Source of the DNA: Patagioenas fasciata
Taxonomy: Eukaryota; Chordata; Aves; Columbiformes; Columbidae
Reading direction: 5' to 3'
Assembly: GCF_037038585.1 (NCBI RefSeq)
Contig: NC_092525.1
Span: forward strand, 5,682,969 to 5,746,968
DNA: 64,000 nt
Shown: in pieces, positions 8,870-20,881 of the stretch
Position numbering within the stretch: the first letter of the stretch is position 1
Layout: every line of letters starts with the position of its first letter
Position numbers and translations under genes: made by a program
The notes under the pieces: generated by a model
What the model was told of the DNA's origin: nothing
Databases searched by the model: none
What the model saw: the letters and a program-made list of their open reading frames with translations, nothing else

Positions 8870-10300
8870 ATAGCCCGACATTGCTAAAATGTGTTTTTTT
8901 CCTAAAGATGCCTTCTGTCCTAATAAAATACATTGCCTCTCCCTGTGCCCCGTGCCTTGTCTGCAGCAGTAACTCGGCTCGCCCGCAGCTGCGGCAGCTC
9001 TGCTGCTGTTACAGGGTCAGTTCCAGCCCTTACCCTCGGCTGAGCAGCAGCCGGGCAGGCGCTGCTGCTCTGGGCGCTGCGCATCCTTCAGGAATGGTTC
9101 TCAAACGATCCTGTGCAACGATGTCCAGAGCCAGGACCCCGCGGCGGGGGGACAGGAGCACACGGCCGGGCCCTTCCCGGCTCGGGGCTGTTTCCGCAGT
9201 CGCTGTGAGTTGGTCCGTGAGCTGGAACCAACCTCCCCATGCCCCGGCCCGGCCCTTTGTCCCCGGCTTTCCCAGGGCAGCGCAGCGGGCTGGGTCACAC
9301 CAACTGTTCTCTGCTGGCACCACCCAGCCGGGTCACCTGTGTCTGCGGTTGTGGGGACACCCCACGGGCTCCCTGGAAACGGACATCACAGCACTGAGAG
9401 GGGGCGTTCAGGAGCCTCTGCGCTTTTGGGTTGGTTTGTTTGGGGTTTTTTTCCTTTTGTTGTTTTGATCGTTAGCTTCTTGTTGTCGGTTGGTTTGTTT
9501 TTAAGCTGTTACTCTATATAGCTCATCCATGGTGCTTATAGAGCATGGGTAAATCTACCCTGCTTCCTCACAGGAGACAACCATCTCGCTTTACAACAGG
9601 TGATTGAATCTGCTATAGAAAAGTTCAACCACCTCCTGTACAGCAAAGGATAAAAGAAAGTATGGATTTTTGTTGCATCTAATCCCCAATGCAAGTACCC
9701 ATTAACAATACATTAGCAGTGGGTTCCTTCAAATATTCACAGTGAAGGTAGTTCCTGGCACGATTGTATTAGCGTTCTTACTATTTTACGGGAGAAACAC
9801 AGGGCACAGCTGATTTTGCCCACGTGCAGCGCAGTGATCACACGGGTGCGGTGAACCGGGTGGAAGGCCCTAGAAAAGGAAAATCAGCCTCCGTGTGCAG
9901 GGCCAAAACAGAAATCCTTTTCAAACTGTGCCATTTTAAAAAGCTACCAGGGGTATAAAGCAGAAAAAAGAGCAGTGAATGTGTATAATGACACAATTCG
10001 ATGGTTCTCCAGTTCCATGATGTGCTCTTTTACTAACAGTGTCTGCTGGAGTGGATACCCTGGACACCAACAAGCGGGTCCTGGTGCTGTGCCCATGGTG
10101 ATTCATCCACTGTGGCCGTGGGTGTCAGGCCCTGATACAATAGACACAAAACCTTGGGAGGGAGGTGATCACAGTAGAACGCTTAAAGATAATGAGCTAG
10201 CAGACTTGATTTAATCTTTATTTAAAAATACACATGGCTGCTGTCTTTTCTACAGTTTAGGTAGGACGGGCTCCAATATCTCTATGAATTACAATACATG
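8870..10300. other. No gene recognised, copy 1
   Basis: Moderately GC-rich sequence runs to about 9400, followed by a T/G-rich stretch (9425-9510) and AT-rich DNA. No splice-bounded exon or mobile element was identified. The matching stretch is 56260-57680, where copy 2 lacks 15 bp. Confidence 0.5.
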
Positions 10301-10307
10301 ACAAAAA

Positions 10308-10583
10308 TTAAAGGGGGAAAGCTCTATTTTTACAATGGTAAATACAGTCTAAATCAATTTGGGAAACAGGTAAAGGGGTGTAGCAAATGAGGCACAGACG
10401 ATCCTGTTTTATCTCAGAAGGCTTTGGCGTATTTACAGCTTTAGGCACAGCGTGTCCAATCCCGTATAAAATGCACTGTCCATACCAATTCAGCCTGTCC
10501 CCCGATATAAGGACATCAGGATGCCACCCTGCATTCACCAAGGGACAATCCTGATCTAATGTTCTCTGTGTATTGTACACCAA
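10308..10583 (-). other. Unrecognised open frame, copy 1
   Basis: A 91-codon minus-strand frame with even composition (contains GDRLNWYGQCILYG) lies about 0.6 kb downstream, in the retroviral direction, of the fused retrovirus remnants. It could be a decayed retroviral fragment or chance. Copy 2 (57685-57918) keeps most of it, with an Asn-to-Thr change. No family was recognised. Confidence 0.15.
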
Positions 10584-11189
10584 TATCTGTTCGTCAACAA
10601 ACCTTTTACTGGTTTCAATTTCTTTCTCTGATTATGCTTTTTCAAATACAATGCATATCTAACATTTTGTATTGTGTAATATGCATTATATAATAGACAA
10701 TATATGATTTAAAACATATCTCATTATATATTGCATGTAGTGCATTGCTATACTACACATCTCGGGTATACCCACCCAGACCTGTGCAGCATATTAATAT
10801 TATTTACAGTGGCCACCATTAATTACAATATTCCCTGGTTGCTGTTCCCCAGGGAGTCAAACGATCCTTTTCCAATATCACAAAACACAGCCCGGGCGGG
10901 ATTTCTTCCGAATCGCTCCTGTCCATTGTCCACTACCTATTTTACAATCACAATAACAGACAATTGGTGAGCCATAAGTATTGGACTACAAAATCACCCA
11001 AGACACAAGTAACAACAACAACAAATCACTAAAGACACAAACAATCATACAATTGCTAAGGCACAAACAGCAAAATCACTAAAGGTACCTTTATCAAATT
11101 ACTGTTCCCTCGTTTTTCTCTTTTATTGTTTTCTCATTTTCCTCTTTAGTTTTTTATTTCTTTTTAATTTACCCAATTTACCAAAACGC

Positions 11190-11545
11190 GCAGACCCAAC
11201 GCGCTGGTGTCGCCCACGTCTCGCGCAGGCAGCCTGCAAACAAACCAGACAATGAAAGTGCCTTATCTCATTGATGGGGTTTTACCCACGTCCCGAGCTG
11301 GCCCGAGGATCTGTGATCCCTTCCGGGAATTCCCCGGTGCCGGCACAAGGTCCCAGAGATCCTGGGGTCCACGGGAGGTCAGGCAGATTATCCCATCCTC
11401 GTCGCCAGAAAATGATACCGAAAAGTCGGCAAACAGACTCTCTAACACTGTTTTGAAAGTGTTAAAAAGCAGGCACTTTTATTACGGCGCGCTGGGCACT
11501 CGGGGGATCGCTCCTCTAATCCAGCGTGCGTTCCGCTTTCCTCTG
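11190..11545 (-). mobile_element. Retroviral fragment B: R-U5 LTR end, primer site and leader, copy 1
   Basis: On the minus strand an AATAAA (11478-11483) lies in an LTR-like stretch ending in TATCA at 11413. A 5-base spacer and a primer-site-like TGGCGACGAGGATGGGAT (11390-11407) follow, then a GC-rich leader to about 11200. The primer site differs from that of element A, so this is another retrovirus family; the tRNA is not assigned. It abuts the integrase of element A, so its U3 is missing or replaced. Confidence 0.5.
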
Positions 11546-11559
11546 GTTTTACATATCCT

Positions 11560-12450
11560 GGAACTCCTGAAACAGCAAAACACGCCAACCACTGTTTACA
11601 GACGTCCCGTGCTCTTTCACCAGTGCGTGCAGCCGCAACGAGAAATCTGGAATGAGCGTCTACAGAAACACGTACGTATTTACCCACTTCAGAACAACGC
11701 GTTACATCAGCTGGCCGTACTTGTCAGTAATCCCTCCTGGATTAACACCCTCTTTGGATGGCACGGGTGCCGACTGTTGGCAATCAGGGCAGGACATAAG
11801 AACGCTCCTGGCCTGATCCGTTGTAATTTGAAATTGTCGTTTTAATGACTTTGCATTCTGGTGAAAGAGTTTATGTGATAATTTAGCTTGCTCCAAGGCT
11901 TTAGGCACAGTAAGCGGCACAGCTCGTGCATCGGCCCTCCTATTGCCTTCCGCAAGAGGTCCTGGAAGAGCAGCGCGAGAGCGGATGTGCGCTGCATAAA
12001 AACCATGACGTCTATGATTTATTAGGAACCATAGCATTCTCAATTCAGCCATCAAAAGAGGATTATCCTCTTCCTTCAGAAAAGAAGCTTCCAGGCGGTT
12101 AAGTATGCCAGCTGCATAATATGAGTCAGTTACAACATTCAAAGGCTCATTACAGAACACTCAAAAGCGATCCTAACAGCTGTCAGCTCAAGAACTTGTT
12201 TGACCCTTGGTCTCCTTTTTCTACCTTGTGTTTGGAACACTGGGTATCTGAGTTTAGCCACATAATTACAACTTTACGTGAGCGACCAAAGGCATCAGTA
12301 AATACAGTCTTGTCACTTACTGGTCGTTGCTGACAGCAGCATTTGCCCTACAACGGTAAATTACCAATTTCAGCCCACAGTTTATGTTGGGGGTAATAAA
12401 CTGATATGTTCCCTGCATATGTTGCCAATGCAATCTGGAAATTCACATCT
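11560..12450 (-). pseudogene. pol: RNase H and N-terminal integrase remnant of retrovirus A, copy 1
   Basis: A 152-codon frame (11702-12160) covers the end of RNase H and the integrase HHCC zinc-binding domain (two His three residues apart, then C-P-D-C). A second frame (11442-11687) starts the integrase core with V-S-V-D-A, holding the first catalytic Asp. It runs into fragment B sequence before the remaining catalytic residues. Confidence 0.75.
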
Positions 12451-12599
12451 TCAGTTAATTACCATTGCAAATTCTCCTTTGTTGTAGGAATAAATATACA
12501 TTCAAAGTCTGTCCCATACATAGCATACAAACATTCTCTGCCTTTAATTATTGGTTTTGCATACATTTCTTTTATTATCCAAACTGTTTTCATTGGTGT

Positions 12600-13330
12600 G
12601 TGAGCTAGAAAAACCCATTCCAACTCTTAAAGAATCACTTAATGACTTGTCCCATTGAAACGGTACTGCAAACGGTTGGACGGTATTGGCTATGAGTGCC
12701 AGCCAAACTGGCAGCTGCAAATTGCGTCCCCATCCCTATTTTTGTTCAACAGCATCGAATACTTTCTATATGGCCTGCTGAGCTTTGTCATCCAATACCT
12801 GAGTAGACAATAAATTCAGGTCTCCTTTCAAAAGTGTAAAAAGTAGACACAGTTCCTCTGTGGCAATGCCCAAAATAGGTCGGAGCCAATTTATGGCTCC
12901 TAGCAATTTTGTAAGTCATTTAAGGTCATGATATTATGGAATTTAAGAGTTACTGGCTAAGGAATGATTTCTTGTTCTGTTATTTGCCACCCCAAATATT
13001 TCCATGGAGCAGTTTTCTGAATTTTTTCTTGTGCAATTTGTAATCTAGCCTTTTGTATAGCGTTACATAGGACTTGCATTACTTGTTGTAGTTCCTGCTC
13101 TTATAACATGACAAGCAAGATATCATCCATATAACGACAGATACAAGCTGCGGGGTACAGCTTCCTCACAGGTTGTACAGCTGCTGCAACTACTGTCTTG
13201 CAAATGGTTGGACTATTTCTCATCCCTTGTGGTGATACCACCCAATGCTATCTCTTCATAGGCTCCTCTTGATTAAGTGAAGGAACACAAAATGCAAATC
13301 TGGGGGCATCCTCAGGATGTAGCAAGGTGG
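12600..13330 (-). pseudogene. pol: Reverse transcriptase remnant of retrovirus A, copy 1
   Basis: The catalytic YMDD motif is encoded at 13122-13133 on the minus strand, preceded by a conserved W-V-V-S-P-Q-G-M segment of the palm domain. Stops interrupt the frame on both sides. Confidence 0.78.
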
Positions 13331-13560
13331 CACAGGTGTCCATGCCATAATTTTGATTTCACCTTGATAATCAGAGTCAATTACTCCAGGTAAAACAAAC
13401 AAACCCAATTTGGTAGTAGATGATCAACCTATTAACAAAGCATGCACACTAGGCACTAAAGGCCCCCACACTCCTCTGGGAATAAGCAATACCACAGCAG
13501 TAATTAATTATCATCACTGACGGGCTGGCAGCCAAGTCCAGCCCTGCACTTCCAGCTGTT
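13330..13560 (-). pseudogene. dUTPase-like region of retrovirus A pro, copy 1
   Basis: Minus-strand translation shows a dUTPase-type motif (GVIDSDYQGEI) preceded by a glycine-rich segment. This is typical of the dUTPase fused to protease in betaretroviruses. In-frame stops are present. Confidence 0.65.
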
Positions 13561-13599
13561 CCAGGGAAGAGATCTCGGGTCATGAGTTTAGACTTGAAT

Positions 13600-15180
13600 T
13601 TATTTGATGGGGGTGGGGGAAGTCCTGTCCCCCACCTCCTGGGAAGGGTTAATTGGCTCCCCCTTTACATTAATCCTTGAATGATGTTCACTCACACAGT
13701 GCTTGCCCTTTCCCCATTTTGGACGATCTCTGGGAGGTACAGCCTTCGAAGTCTGGCGTGCATACTTTGTGTAATCTTTCTTTACACAACCCAGTGTCCC
13801 ACAACAAAAACAATTCGATTTCAGTTCTGTTCCCAATACTTGTAACTGTGCTGCTAAAGCAGCAGCTAGAGAGCTGGTATAATGTTCAGTTGACTTATGT
13901 TTTGACACACTCTCATATCTGCTATAGTACACCTTTCCCTATTCCCCAAATCCTGCAACACACGCTGACAATCAGCATTAGCATTCTCAAAAGCCAATTA
14001 TTTTAGTAACAACTCATGCGCTGTGTCATTATCAATTTGTCTCTCCAAAGCAGTTTGCAAGCGGTCTAAAAACAGCGCATAAGGTTCCTGTGATCCTTGC
14101 AAGATTTTTGAAAAGGACGTATTGGCATCTCTCCCAACCTCCAGTAACTTCCGAACCACTTTCATTGCTAGTTTTGCTATTACACCACATATATATCTCT
14201 CTGGGTTACGCAACTTGATTATCTGGCAAAGCATGGGCACATTCCCCAGCTAAAGGACTGCAATCAATCCATCTCATCCGATATGCATTATCAACGGTCT
14301 CTATAGTACAGTTCTCCCAAAAATCAGATAACTACTAGTCAATATACTGTATGGTTAAGATCATTTTCAACAAAGAACGCCAGTCATGTGGAGTAAGTTC
14401 GTAAGAGGAGCTTAATGCTTCAAAAATGTATAACAAATGATAAAGTAACCCCATTTTCTTTAGCTAATGTTGGTAATTCCTTTACAACATCATATGGTAG
14501 CTGCTGAAAGCCTGGAGATTGCTGTTCACAACAGATCACTGGCCATGCCGTAACCACTTTCGAGTCTCCTGTTTTCAAAGCCTCTTCTCTACATTTATCC
14601 CACATGGTTTAATTAGTGTGCACTTTCGGTTGCAAAGTAAGATCCGGGGGGAATAAATCAGGCTCTTACTCTGGGTCCATCGGGCCAGGATCAAGGGGCT
14701 TGTCAGGCGACTCCCACAAACCATCATTTGCCAAAAGTGTTCACTGTAGTGTACATGCAGGGGCTTTGTTATCAGCCAATCCTTTATCCACTACTACATC
14801 TGTGGTCAGTGCATTTTTGCCTAATCTATCTACAGGATCCCCCTCCTTCCCTGGCAAGGGAGGAGCAGAAGGTTCACAATTAGTTGCAACCCGCGCAACT
14901 ACTTCCTTCTGAGTCGCTATTAAAGCAGACATAATTTTTGCCCAAGTAGATAAATATTCACAAGCAGCTTTATCTCCAGTTGCTGCCTGTTCATATAATT
15001 CTCGTTCAACTTTCTGCCATGCCTCCAACTAAAATGTACCAGTTGTAGGAAAGTCCAGCACATGATCAGCAAGCCTTTCTTATAAAGTCATTAATCGGAC
15101 TACTGGTACATTGTGATTTTGCTTTCTTAATAAAAGTTGAAGGACATCTAGGGTTTGTTTGGTTCAAGGGATAACTTCCC
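13600..15180 (-). pseudogene. gag: gag remnant of retrovirus A (matrix, capsid, nucleocapsid), copy 1
   Basis: The initiator is lost: the codon before Gly-Gly-Lys reads ATA where the related plus-strand elements have ATG. A matrix-like helical region lies at 14741-15028 and a capsid N-terminal region at 14420-14605. The capsid C-terminal region with the major homology region (ILQGSQEPYALFLDRL) is at 13998-14240. The nucleocapsid at 13600-13932 has one zinc-knuckle-like C-x2-C-G motif, with the His position replaced by Cys (Arg in copy 2) and the last Cys by Tyr. Several frameshifts and stops separate the parts. Confidence 0.75.
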
Positions 15181-15318
15181 TCCTATGGTTCCAAATTGCT
15201 CATCTTTTCTTGCTGATGGGCGCACGCTGTGGTTTCTGTTTCCTGGCTCTGTTTCCCTGTCCTTGTTCAATTGGGCTTTGCCACCAGAACGGCTGCTGCC
15301 TTTACAGCCGCACTCAAA

Positions 15319-15336
15319 GTCCCTGTTCGGGTGCCA
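15319..15336 (-). other. tRNA-Lys primer-binding site of retrovirus A, copy 1
   Basis: TGGCACCCGAACAGGGAC on the minus strand differs by one base from the lysine-tRNA primer site TGGCGCCCGAACAGGGAC. It lies two bases after the LTR end. Confidence 0.8.
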
Positions 15337-15338
15337 TT

Positions 15339-15683
15339 TGTAGTGAATGTGGCACCGACTCTCTTTTAAGGTGAGACAAGAGACATTTGTTACAAACTCA
15401 GGTTTGCATTTATACTCGCTATGATGCTTGCTCAAGCATTTGCTGATTTGGTAAGTTCGTCATAACATAAGTGATATATTGTTACTGCCATAAAAGCATC
15501 GTTGTCTATACCACAAGCTACCCCCGTCATCCCCCTTGATGTATCATTCCTGTACCAATCCCTCTGTCCTCGATGTATCACGTAGCATACAGTACTTGCT
15601 TCTTGTGTTATTCCACTAATGATTGTTCTCACGCTGTCAACTCTCACAGTTTCTCATAGGCCCAATGTCAGAATACTGCCACA
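15339..15683 (-). repeat. 5' LTR of retrovirus A, copy 1
   Basis: About 345 bases on the minus strand start TGTGGCAGTATTC and end CACTACA, with a TATAAA box preceded by an inverted repeat (ATGCTTG-AG-CAAGCAT). It is homologous to the plus-strand LTRs at 20882, 27915 and 36541. Confidence 0.75.
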
Positions 15684-16612
15684 ATCAACTTTCTCCTTCC
15701 TTGAGCTCTCCTGACCTGCGGTTCCACCACCGTTGTCTTCTTTCTTGATCCCTCTTGACTCACAGGTGCCCTCCAATCCTCTTTCTCGATCACTATTCCT
15801 CACAGGTTCGCCTCCTTCCTTGCTTTTCCTTTGCACGCTGCTCCACCTGAAGAGAAACACACAGAGGACTGAGCTACATCAGCCCCAGGGCACTACAGTC
15901 AGACGGGGGCTGAATCTGGGGGCTGACACCTCCCCACACCCCACAGCGTGCCCACCTTGCCTTGGCCCCGGCCCCTCACACAGCCCTTCCCCTCAGCTCT
16001 GCCCCTCCGCTGCAGCACAGCTTCCGCACATGCCCTGCTCAGGCTGGACCCCAGTTTCATGGGTTAGAGATATCATAGCTCAGTACAAATCCCCACGGTC
16101 CTCACCTGCTGTTTGGTGCTTGCGGAGGGTCACACTCACTGTGCCCCAGGACACTGGCCCTGCCCGGCCCTGCGGGAGTGTCTGGAGCTGCCGGCTGGTT
16201 CTCCAGCTTTAGCGTCACCCGCAGAAGCCCGCTCTCCTCAGCTCTGCACACCCATCCAGTTGCGCCGCCCAGGCAAAGTCAGCTTCACCCTCTGCTCTAC
16301 ACCTCACCTGCAAACAACCAACTTTCAACTGACAACTGTCCAAAACCCACCGACAAACTCTCCAAATCTCAGCCTTTCGCTTGCAACTGCTGCCTCTAGT
16401 GCATCTCACAGACAAGCCTTCAAAATCCCCTCATCCTGCAATAACACTCCAGCACTGATCACCTGCGGGAACAACTACCACAATACCAGGCAAACACCAA
16501 CCAGTTCTGGCACGGAAATATCACTTTCTCCTCAAGATTCCACCCTACACCAACTGCTGACAAACACACGCTGTCCTCACCAAAGCCAAACGCTGTAACA
16601 ACCAGCGACAAC

Positions 16613-16867
16613 TCAAATTTGCGTGGGCGGTGCAAAATTGCAGGGGTGAGCTAACGCAGAGCTGGGCTTGAAAGCTGCAGAGTGTGCACCCTGTGGTATA
16701 ACGTGGCGAGCTACTGCCATTCTGCCTTCTCCCTGGGAGAAGCGCGTGAGCAGAGGCTGCTTCAAGGCACGATGGGAACGGTTTGGTTCTCCGGGTCTCT
16801 CAGGGCGAGAGCGATAAATGTGATCTGTGTCGTGGCGCAGGAACTTCCCGTACACTTGCTCCTCCAT
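16613..16867 (-). other. 84-codon conserved open frame, array unit 1
   Basis: The minus-strand frame begins MEEQVYGKFLRH, with a splice-acceptor-like TCTCTTGCAG just upstream. It is identical in units 1-3. In unit 4 it stays open at the same length with about ten amino-acid changes. Many of the nucleotide changes alter residues, so there is no clear sign of coding constraint. Not recognised. Confidence 0.25.
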
Positions 16868-17089
16868 TCGGTCTCGGGTGCTGCAAGAGAGGGAGCGAGA
16901 GATTCAGGGCAAGATTGACAACCTCGGCGTCCCCGTCCCAGCCACGGGTCACCCAAACCTGCAGACATCCCGGGAGGCCCCCTAAGATTTACACTGCCCT
17001 ATGCCCCACCCTTGAAGCCTGGACATCGCCAGAACCATAGAGCAAGTATTTCTTGAGGAGGCACCCAAAGGGTCCGTGTTCTCTTTCAG

Positions 17090-17136
17090 GCAGATGCTAG
17101 CGCAAGATTGCAAATCATCTCACAGCTACCAGGAAG
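17090..17136 (+). other. Mini-exon-like segment in array unit 1
   Basis: A plus-strand acceptor (TGTTCTCTTTCAG) and donor (GGAAG|GTAAAA) flank 47 bases. The surrounding frame (17076-17354) stays open in units 2 (23089) and 3 (30122), where a 3-base deletion keeps the frame. Weak evidence only. Confidence 0.18.
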
Positions 17137-17879
17137 GTAAAAAACAACGTCTTGAAATGGGAAAGGAACAGGTATTGTTTCTCTTCATCACCTCCCTCAT
17201 TGCCACGTTATCAAGGTCTCCCGCAATGTTCCACAGGAAACTTGAAGCTTGGAATTCCTGGTATTCTGAACCTGGGCAAGAAAGGAAGAAAAGCATGAGA
17301 CTGATCATAAAGAGGGTGGCTGCTCGTAACATGGAAAGAGCAGTAACAAGGTAAAAAGATATCACTTTTCCTTAGAGAGCTCTCAAAGCTGCCTGTTAAG
17401 GACAAGAAAAACAAACTTGTGACGGACCATTACTTAAAATCCAAGGCCCAGGGAGCGATCTAATGTACATTGAAACGCGGGCCACGAGACAGTGGAAGTG
17501 CCACGAGCTGAGACTGAAGGGACAGAGGATGAATTTCCAAAGAAGTTTAGGTTTCGATGTCAAAACGGAAAATTCTACGTCATTAAAATATAATGCAAAA
17601 GTCAGTGTAAAATCAAGTAAGGCAACGACTCTAAATGAACTCCCAGGCGCTTCAGTCACTCAGGAGATCAAAAATGCGGATCATTTCTCACCTGCCCACC
17701 TCCCAAACCCCAGCCTATGTCCCCTGCTTCCAGCTTACCTGAGCCCAGATTAAAGGAGGATTTCAGAGGCCATGCCAAGTTCTGCTGCTCCTCGTTCGGG
17801 TTGCCAGTCTTCCTCCTCGCTCTGGAATTGCAGGTCAACCGCCTTCCTGTTCTTCTTTGATTGACGCTGAGCTGCCGCG

Positions 17880-19118
17880 TTACCCGCTGCCGTCTGAGCG
17901 GATCTCGGGGAGCCTCTGGAACCGCCAGAGCGCTCCCCCCACCAACATTCTCTTGCCTTGTTTTCGGGGTTCCTCTTCACCAGCTGAGGCGCCCTCCCAC
18001 CCCCCGCCGCCCTCTTACCTTTTTCTAGAGGTCTCTTGAGCCACCAGCAAGCTCCCCCGCACCTTCCCTCAGCGATCTTGGCCCGCCAGAGGCCTGCCCC
18101 TCGCCAGCCTCCTCCCCTTTTCCTGGGTGCTGCTTGAACCACTGGTGGGCTCCCCTCCACCATCCTCTCGTCCTTTGTAGGGCAGTCTCGTGACTCACCA
18201 GAGCGCTCTCCGCCGTTGCCTTGCTGGGGTTATTGACACCGCTTGACTTGCCAGAGCGCTCCCCCTCGCAGTTCTCTTGTTGGATTTCTTGGGACCTTTT
18301 GAACCGTTGGAACAACGGGAATGCTCCCCCCCACTGTGACCTTGCCTTTCTTCAGTGCGATCTTGACGTGCTGGAGCACTTCCCCGCGCCGTCCTCTTGC
18401 CTTTTACTGGGGAGTCTCTTGAATATCCACAGCACTCCCCCCTGCCATCCTTTACCAGATTTTTTGACACTTCTTGACATCTCGGAGTGCTCTCACTCAC
18501 CCTTGTCTTGCCTATTTTCAGGGCGCTCCTGTCCCGCTGGATGCTCCTCCCTGCCATCCTATTGCCAGATTGAGAATTCTCGACCTGTCCCAGCGCTACC
18601 CCACCGTCCTTCTGCCTTCTACCTGGGAAGTCACTTGAAGAACTGGAGCACTCCCCCCTGCTGTCCTCTTGCCTTTCTTCACTGAGATTTTGGCCTGCCA
18701 GAGCACTCCTCCCTGTTGTCCTCTTGCTGGATTTCTCGGTACCTCTTGACCCACTGGGTCTCTCCTCCTGCCGTCCTTTTGCCTTTCCTTAGTACATTCT
18801 TGGTCTGCTGGAGTGCTCCCCCCCACCATCCTCTTGCTGGATTTCTCGGGACCCCTTGTCCCATATAGGACATTCCCCCCCACCACCATCCTGTTGTGTT
18901 TTTTAGGAGAGTCTTGTGATCGACCAGAGCGCTCCCCCCTTGACATCCTCTTCCCCTTTTTCTGGGTGACTTTTGAACCACTGGTGAACTCTCCCCCATC
19001 ATCCTCTTGCCACATATATTGAGACTTGTTGATCCGCCAGAGCGCTTCCCCCACTGTCCTCTTGCCAGATTTACTGATACCTCTTGTCCTGTCAGAGCGC
19101 TCCCTCTCGCAGTCCTCT
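17880..19118. repeat. 57-bp minisatellite, unit 1 (about 22 monomers)
   Basis: The monomer on the plus strand runs from CTTGCTGGATTTCTTGGGAC through a Ccc/Gcc-AGAGCGCTC palindrome to a C-rich CCGTCCTC end. The period is exactly 57 bases over long stretches, and the minus strand translates as 19-residue repeats (K-[SG]-K-R-[TM] start). Stops and frameshifts break each frame into pieces of 100-220 codons. No known protein family was recognised. Confidence 0.85.
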
Positions 19119-19319
19119 TTGTTCAGTTTGTAGGGTAGGAGGGGGGATCTCTGATTACAGAAAGGTCCCTTTGTTCTAGGAGACATTCCCTTGCTCCATG
19201 CTTCAGGTTGCCCATCTTCCCTCTCATTTTCAATATGCACGTCCATCACCTTCCTCCTCTTCTTTCTTGATCCCTCGACTCCCGGATGAACTCAAATCCT
19301 CTTTCTTGATCACTCTTTC

Positions 19320-20880
19320 TCATAAGTTCACAACCTTACTTTCCTTTCTTGCTTTCGCCTTTGTGAGCTGCTCCACCCAAACCGAAATGCCCTGAAGACA
19401 GAAATACACCCACCCCAAGCCCGTACAGTCACATAGGGGGTGAGTCCGCTCGCTGACGCATCCCCACATCCCACAGCAAGCCCACCTTGCCTTGGCCCCG
19501 GCCCCTCGCACAGGCCTTCCCACCAACCCAGCCCCTCCGTAGCAGCACAGTTTCCCAGCATGCACCCCACAAAGACTTTCTTTGCCAGTCACCCCTGGCA
19601 CTTACAGCAACACACCACATCAGCATCAAGAGCCCTGGGAGTGGAGAGCTGGCCAGGCCCTCACCCCGGCAGGATCCTCTTCCCCCTCCTTTAGCTGATG
19701 GCAGACAGACAAGACACCTCCCAAGAGGTGTCCAGCCCTCTCTCTCAACCACTCATGAGTACAAAAGCCCAGCCTCTACTCACCCACCCCGCCTCCCAAA
19801 ACCCCACCAGCAGCCCCTGGTCCCAGCTGAACAGCAGCCAGTGCTGAAGATCTGGCTCGTGTTGTCGGACACAACCTTCCCATGGATGTCTGGGCCCCTG
19901 AGCACTTTCCAGGGGTGGGAGGGCGCAGTCCTGATTACAGGGAGGTCCCTGTCCCAAGGGGGACATTTTCTTCCTCCTCACTCCTGACTCGCAGCTCCAT
20001 CACCTTCCTCCTCTTCTTTCTTGATCCCTCCTGACTCGCAGGTCTACCACCGTCATCTTCTTTCTTGATCCCTGTTGACTTGCAGATGCACTCCAATCCT
20101 CTTTCTTGATCGCTCTTCCTCGTAGGTTCACCACCTTCCTCTTCTTTCTTGCTTTCGCCTTTGCGAGCTGCTCCACCCGAACAGAGATGCACAGAAAACA
20201 AAAATATACCCACCCCAGGCCCCTACAGTCACACCAGGGGGCGAGTCCGGTCGCTGACGCATCCCCACACCCCACCACAAGGCCACCTTGCCTTGGCCCC
20301 AGCCCCCCGCACAGGCCTTCCCACCAACCCAGCCCCTCCGTAGCAGCACAGTTTCCCAGCATGCACCCCACAAAGACTTTCTTTGCCAGTCACCCCTGGC
20401 ACTTACAGCAACACACCACACCAGCATCAAGAGCCCTGGGAGTGGAGAGCTGGCCAGGCCCTCACCCCGGCAGGATCCTCTTCCCCCTCCTTTACCTGCT
20501 GGCAGACAGACACCTCCCAAGGGATGACCACCCTGCTCCCTTAACTGCTCCCAAGTCCAAGAGCCCAGCCCCTGCTCACCACCCCCACCTCCCAAAACAC
20601 AGCCAACAGCCCCTGCTCCCATTTTACCACTTTACCCCCGAGCACGGTTTCTAGGGGTGGGAGGGGGATGCACTAATCACAGATCGTTCCCTGTGCTTAA
20701 GGATACATTCTCCTTCTCGCTGGCTCAGCCTGCCCATCTTCCTCCTCACTCTTGACTCGTAGCTCCATCACCTTTCTCCTCTTTTGTCCCCTCCTGACTC
20801 ACAGGTCCACCACTGTCATCTTCTTTCTTGACTCTGCTTGACTCACAGGTGCGCTCCAATCCTCTTTCGTGATCGCTCTT
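19320..20880. repeat. 801-bp tandem duplication, unit 1
   Basis: Two copies offset by 801 bases (for example 19487 and 20288) of a block with a C-rich segment ending CCTTGCCTTGGCCCC and short KKE/KKRRK-encoding minus-strand repeats. A related short segment recurs near 15840-16020 and 21910-22060. Confidence 0.7.
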
Positions 20881-20881
20881 C

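Larger units (their letters stand above)
11545..15683 (-). mobile_element. Degenerate class II (betaretrovirus-like) endogenous retrovirus A, copy 1
   Basis: On the minus strand the order is 5' LTR (15683-15339), primer site (15336-15319), gag, protease/dUTPase, reverse transcriptase, RNase H and the start of integrase. It then breaks off at about 11545 against fragment B, with no env and no own 3' LTR. The dUTPase between gag and pol and the lysine-tRNA primer site are class II, betaretrovirus-like traits. Every gene carries stops or frameshifts, so the element is inactive. Confidence 0.8.

Noticed and set aside
11207-11845. 212-codon plus-strand open frame
   Set aside because: It lies antisense to retroviral integrase and the fragment B LTR and leader; a shadow frame.
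17880-19118. 57-bp array as one long repeat-protein exon
   Set aside because: Stops and frameshifts split it into pieces of 217, 120 and 137 codons in unit 1 and similarly in units 2 and 3.
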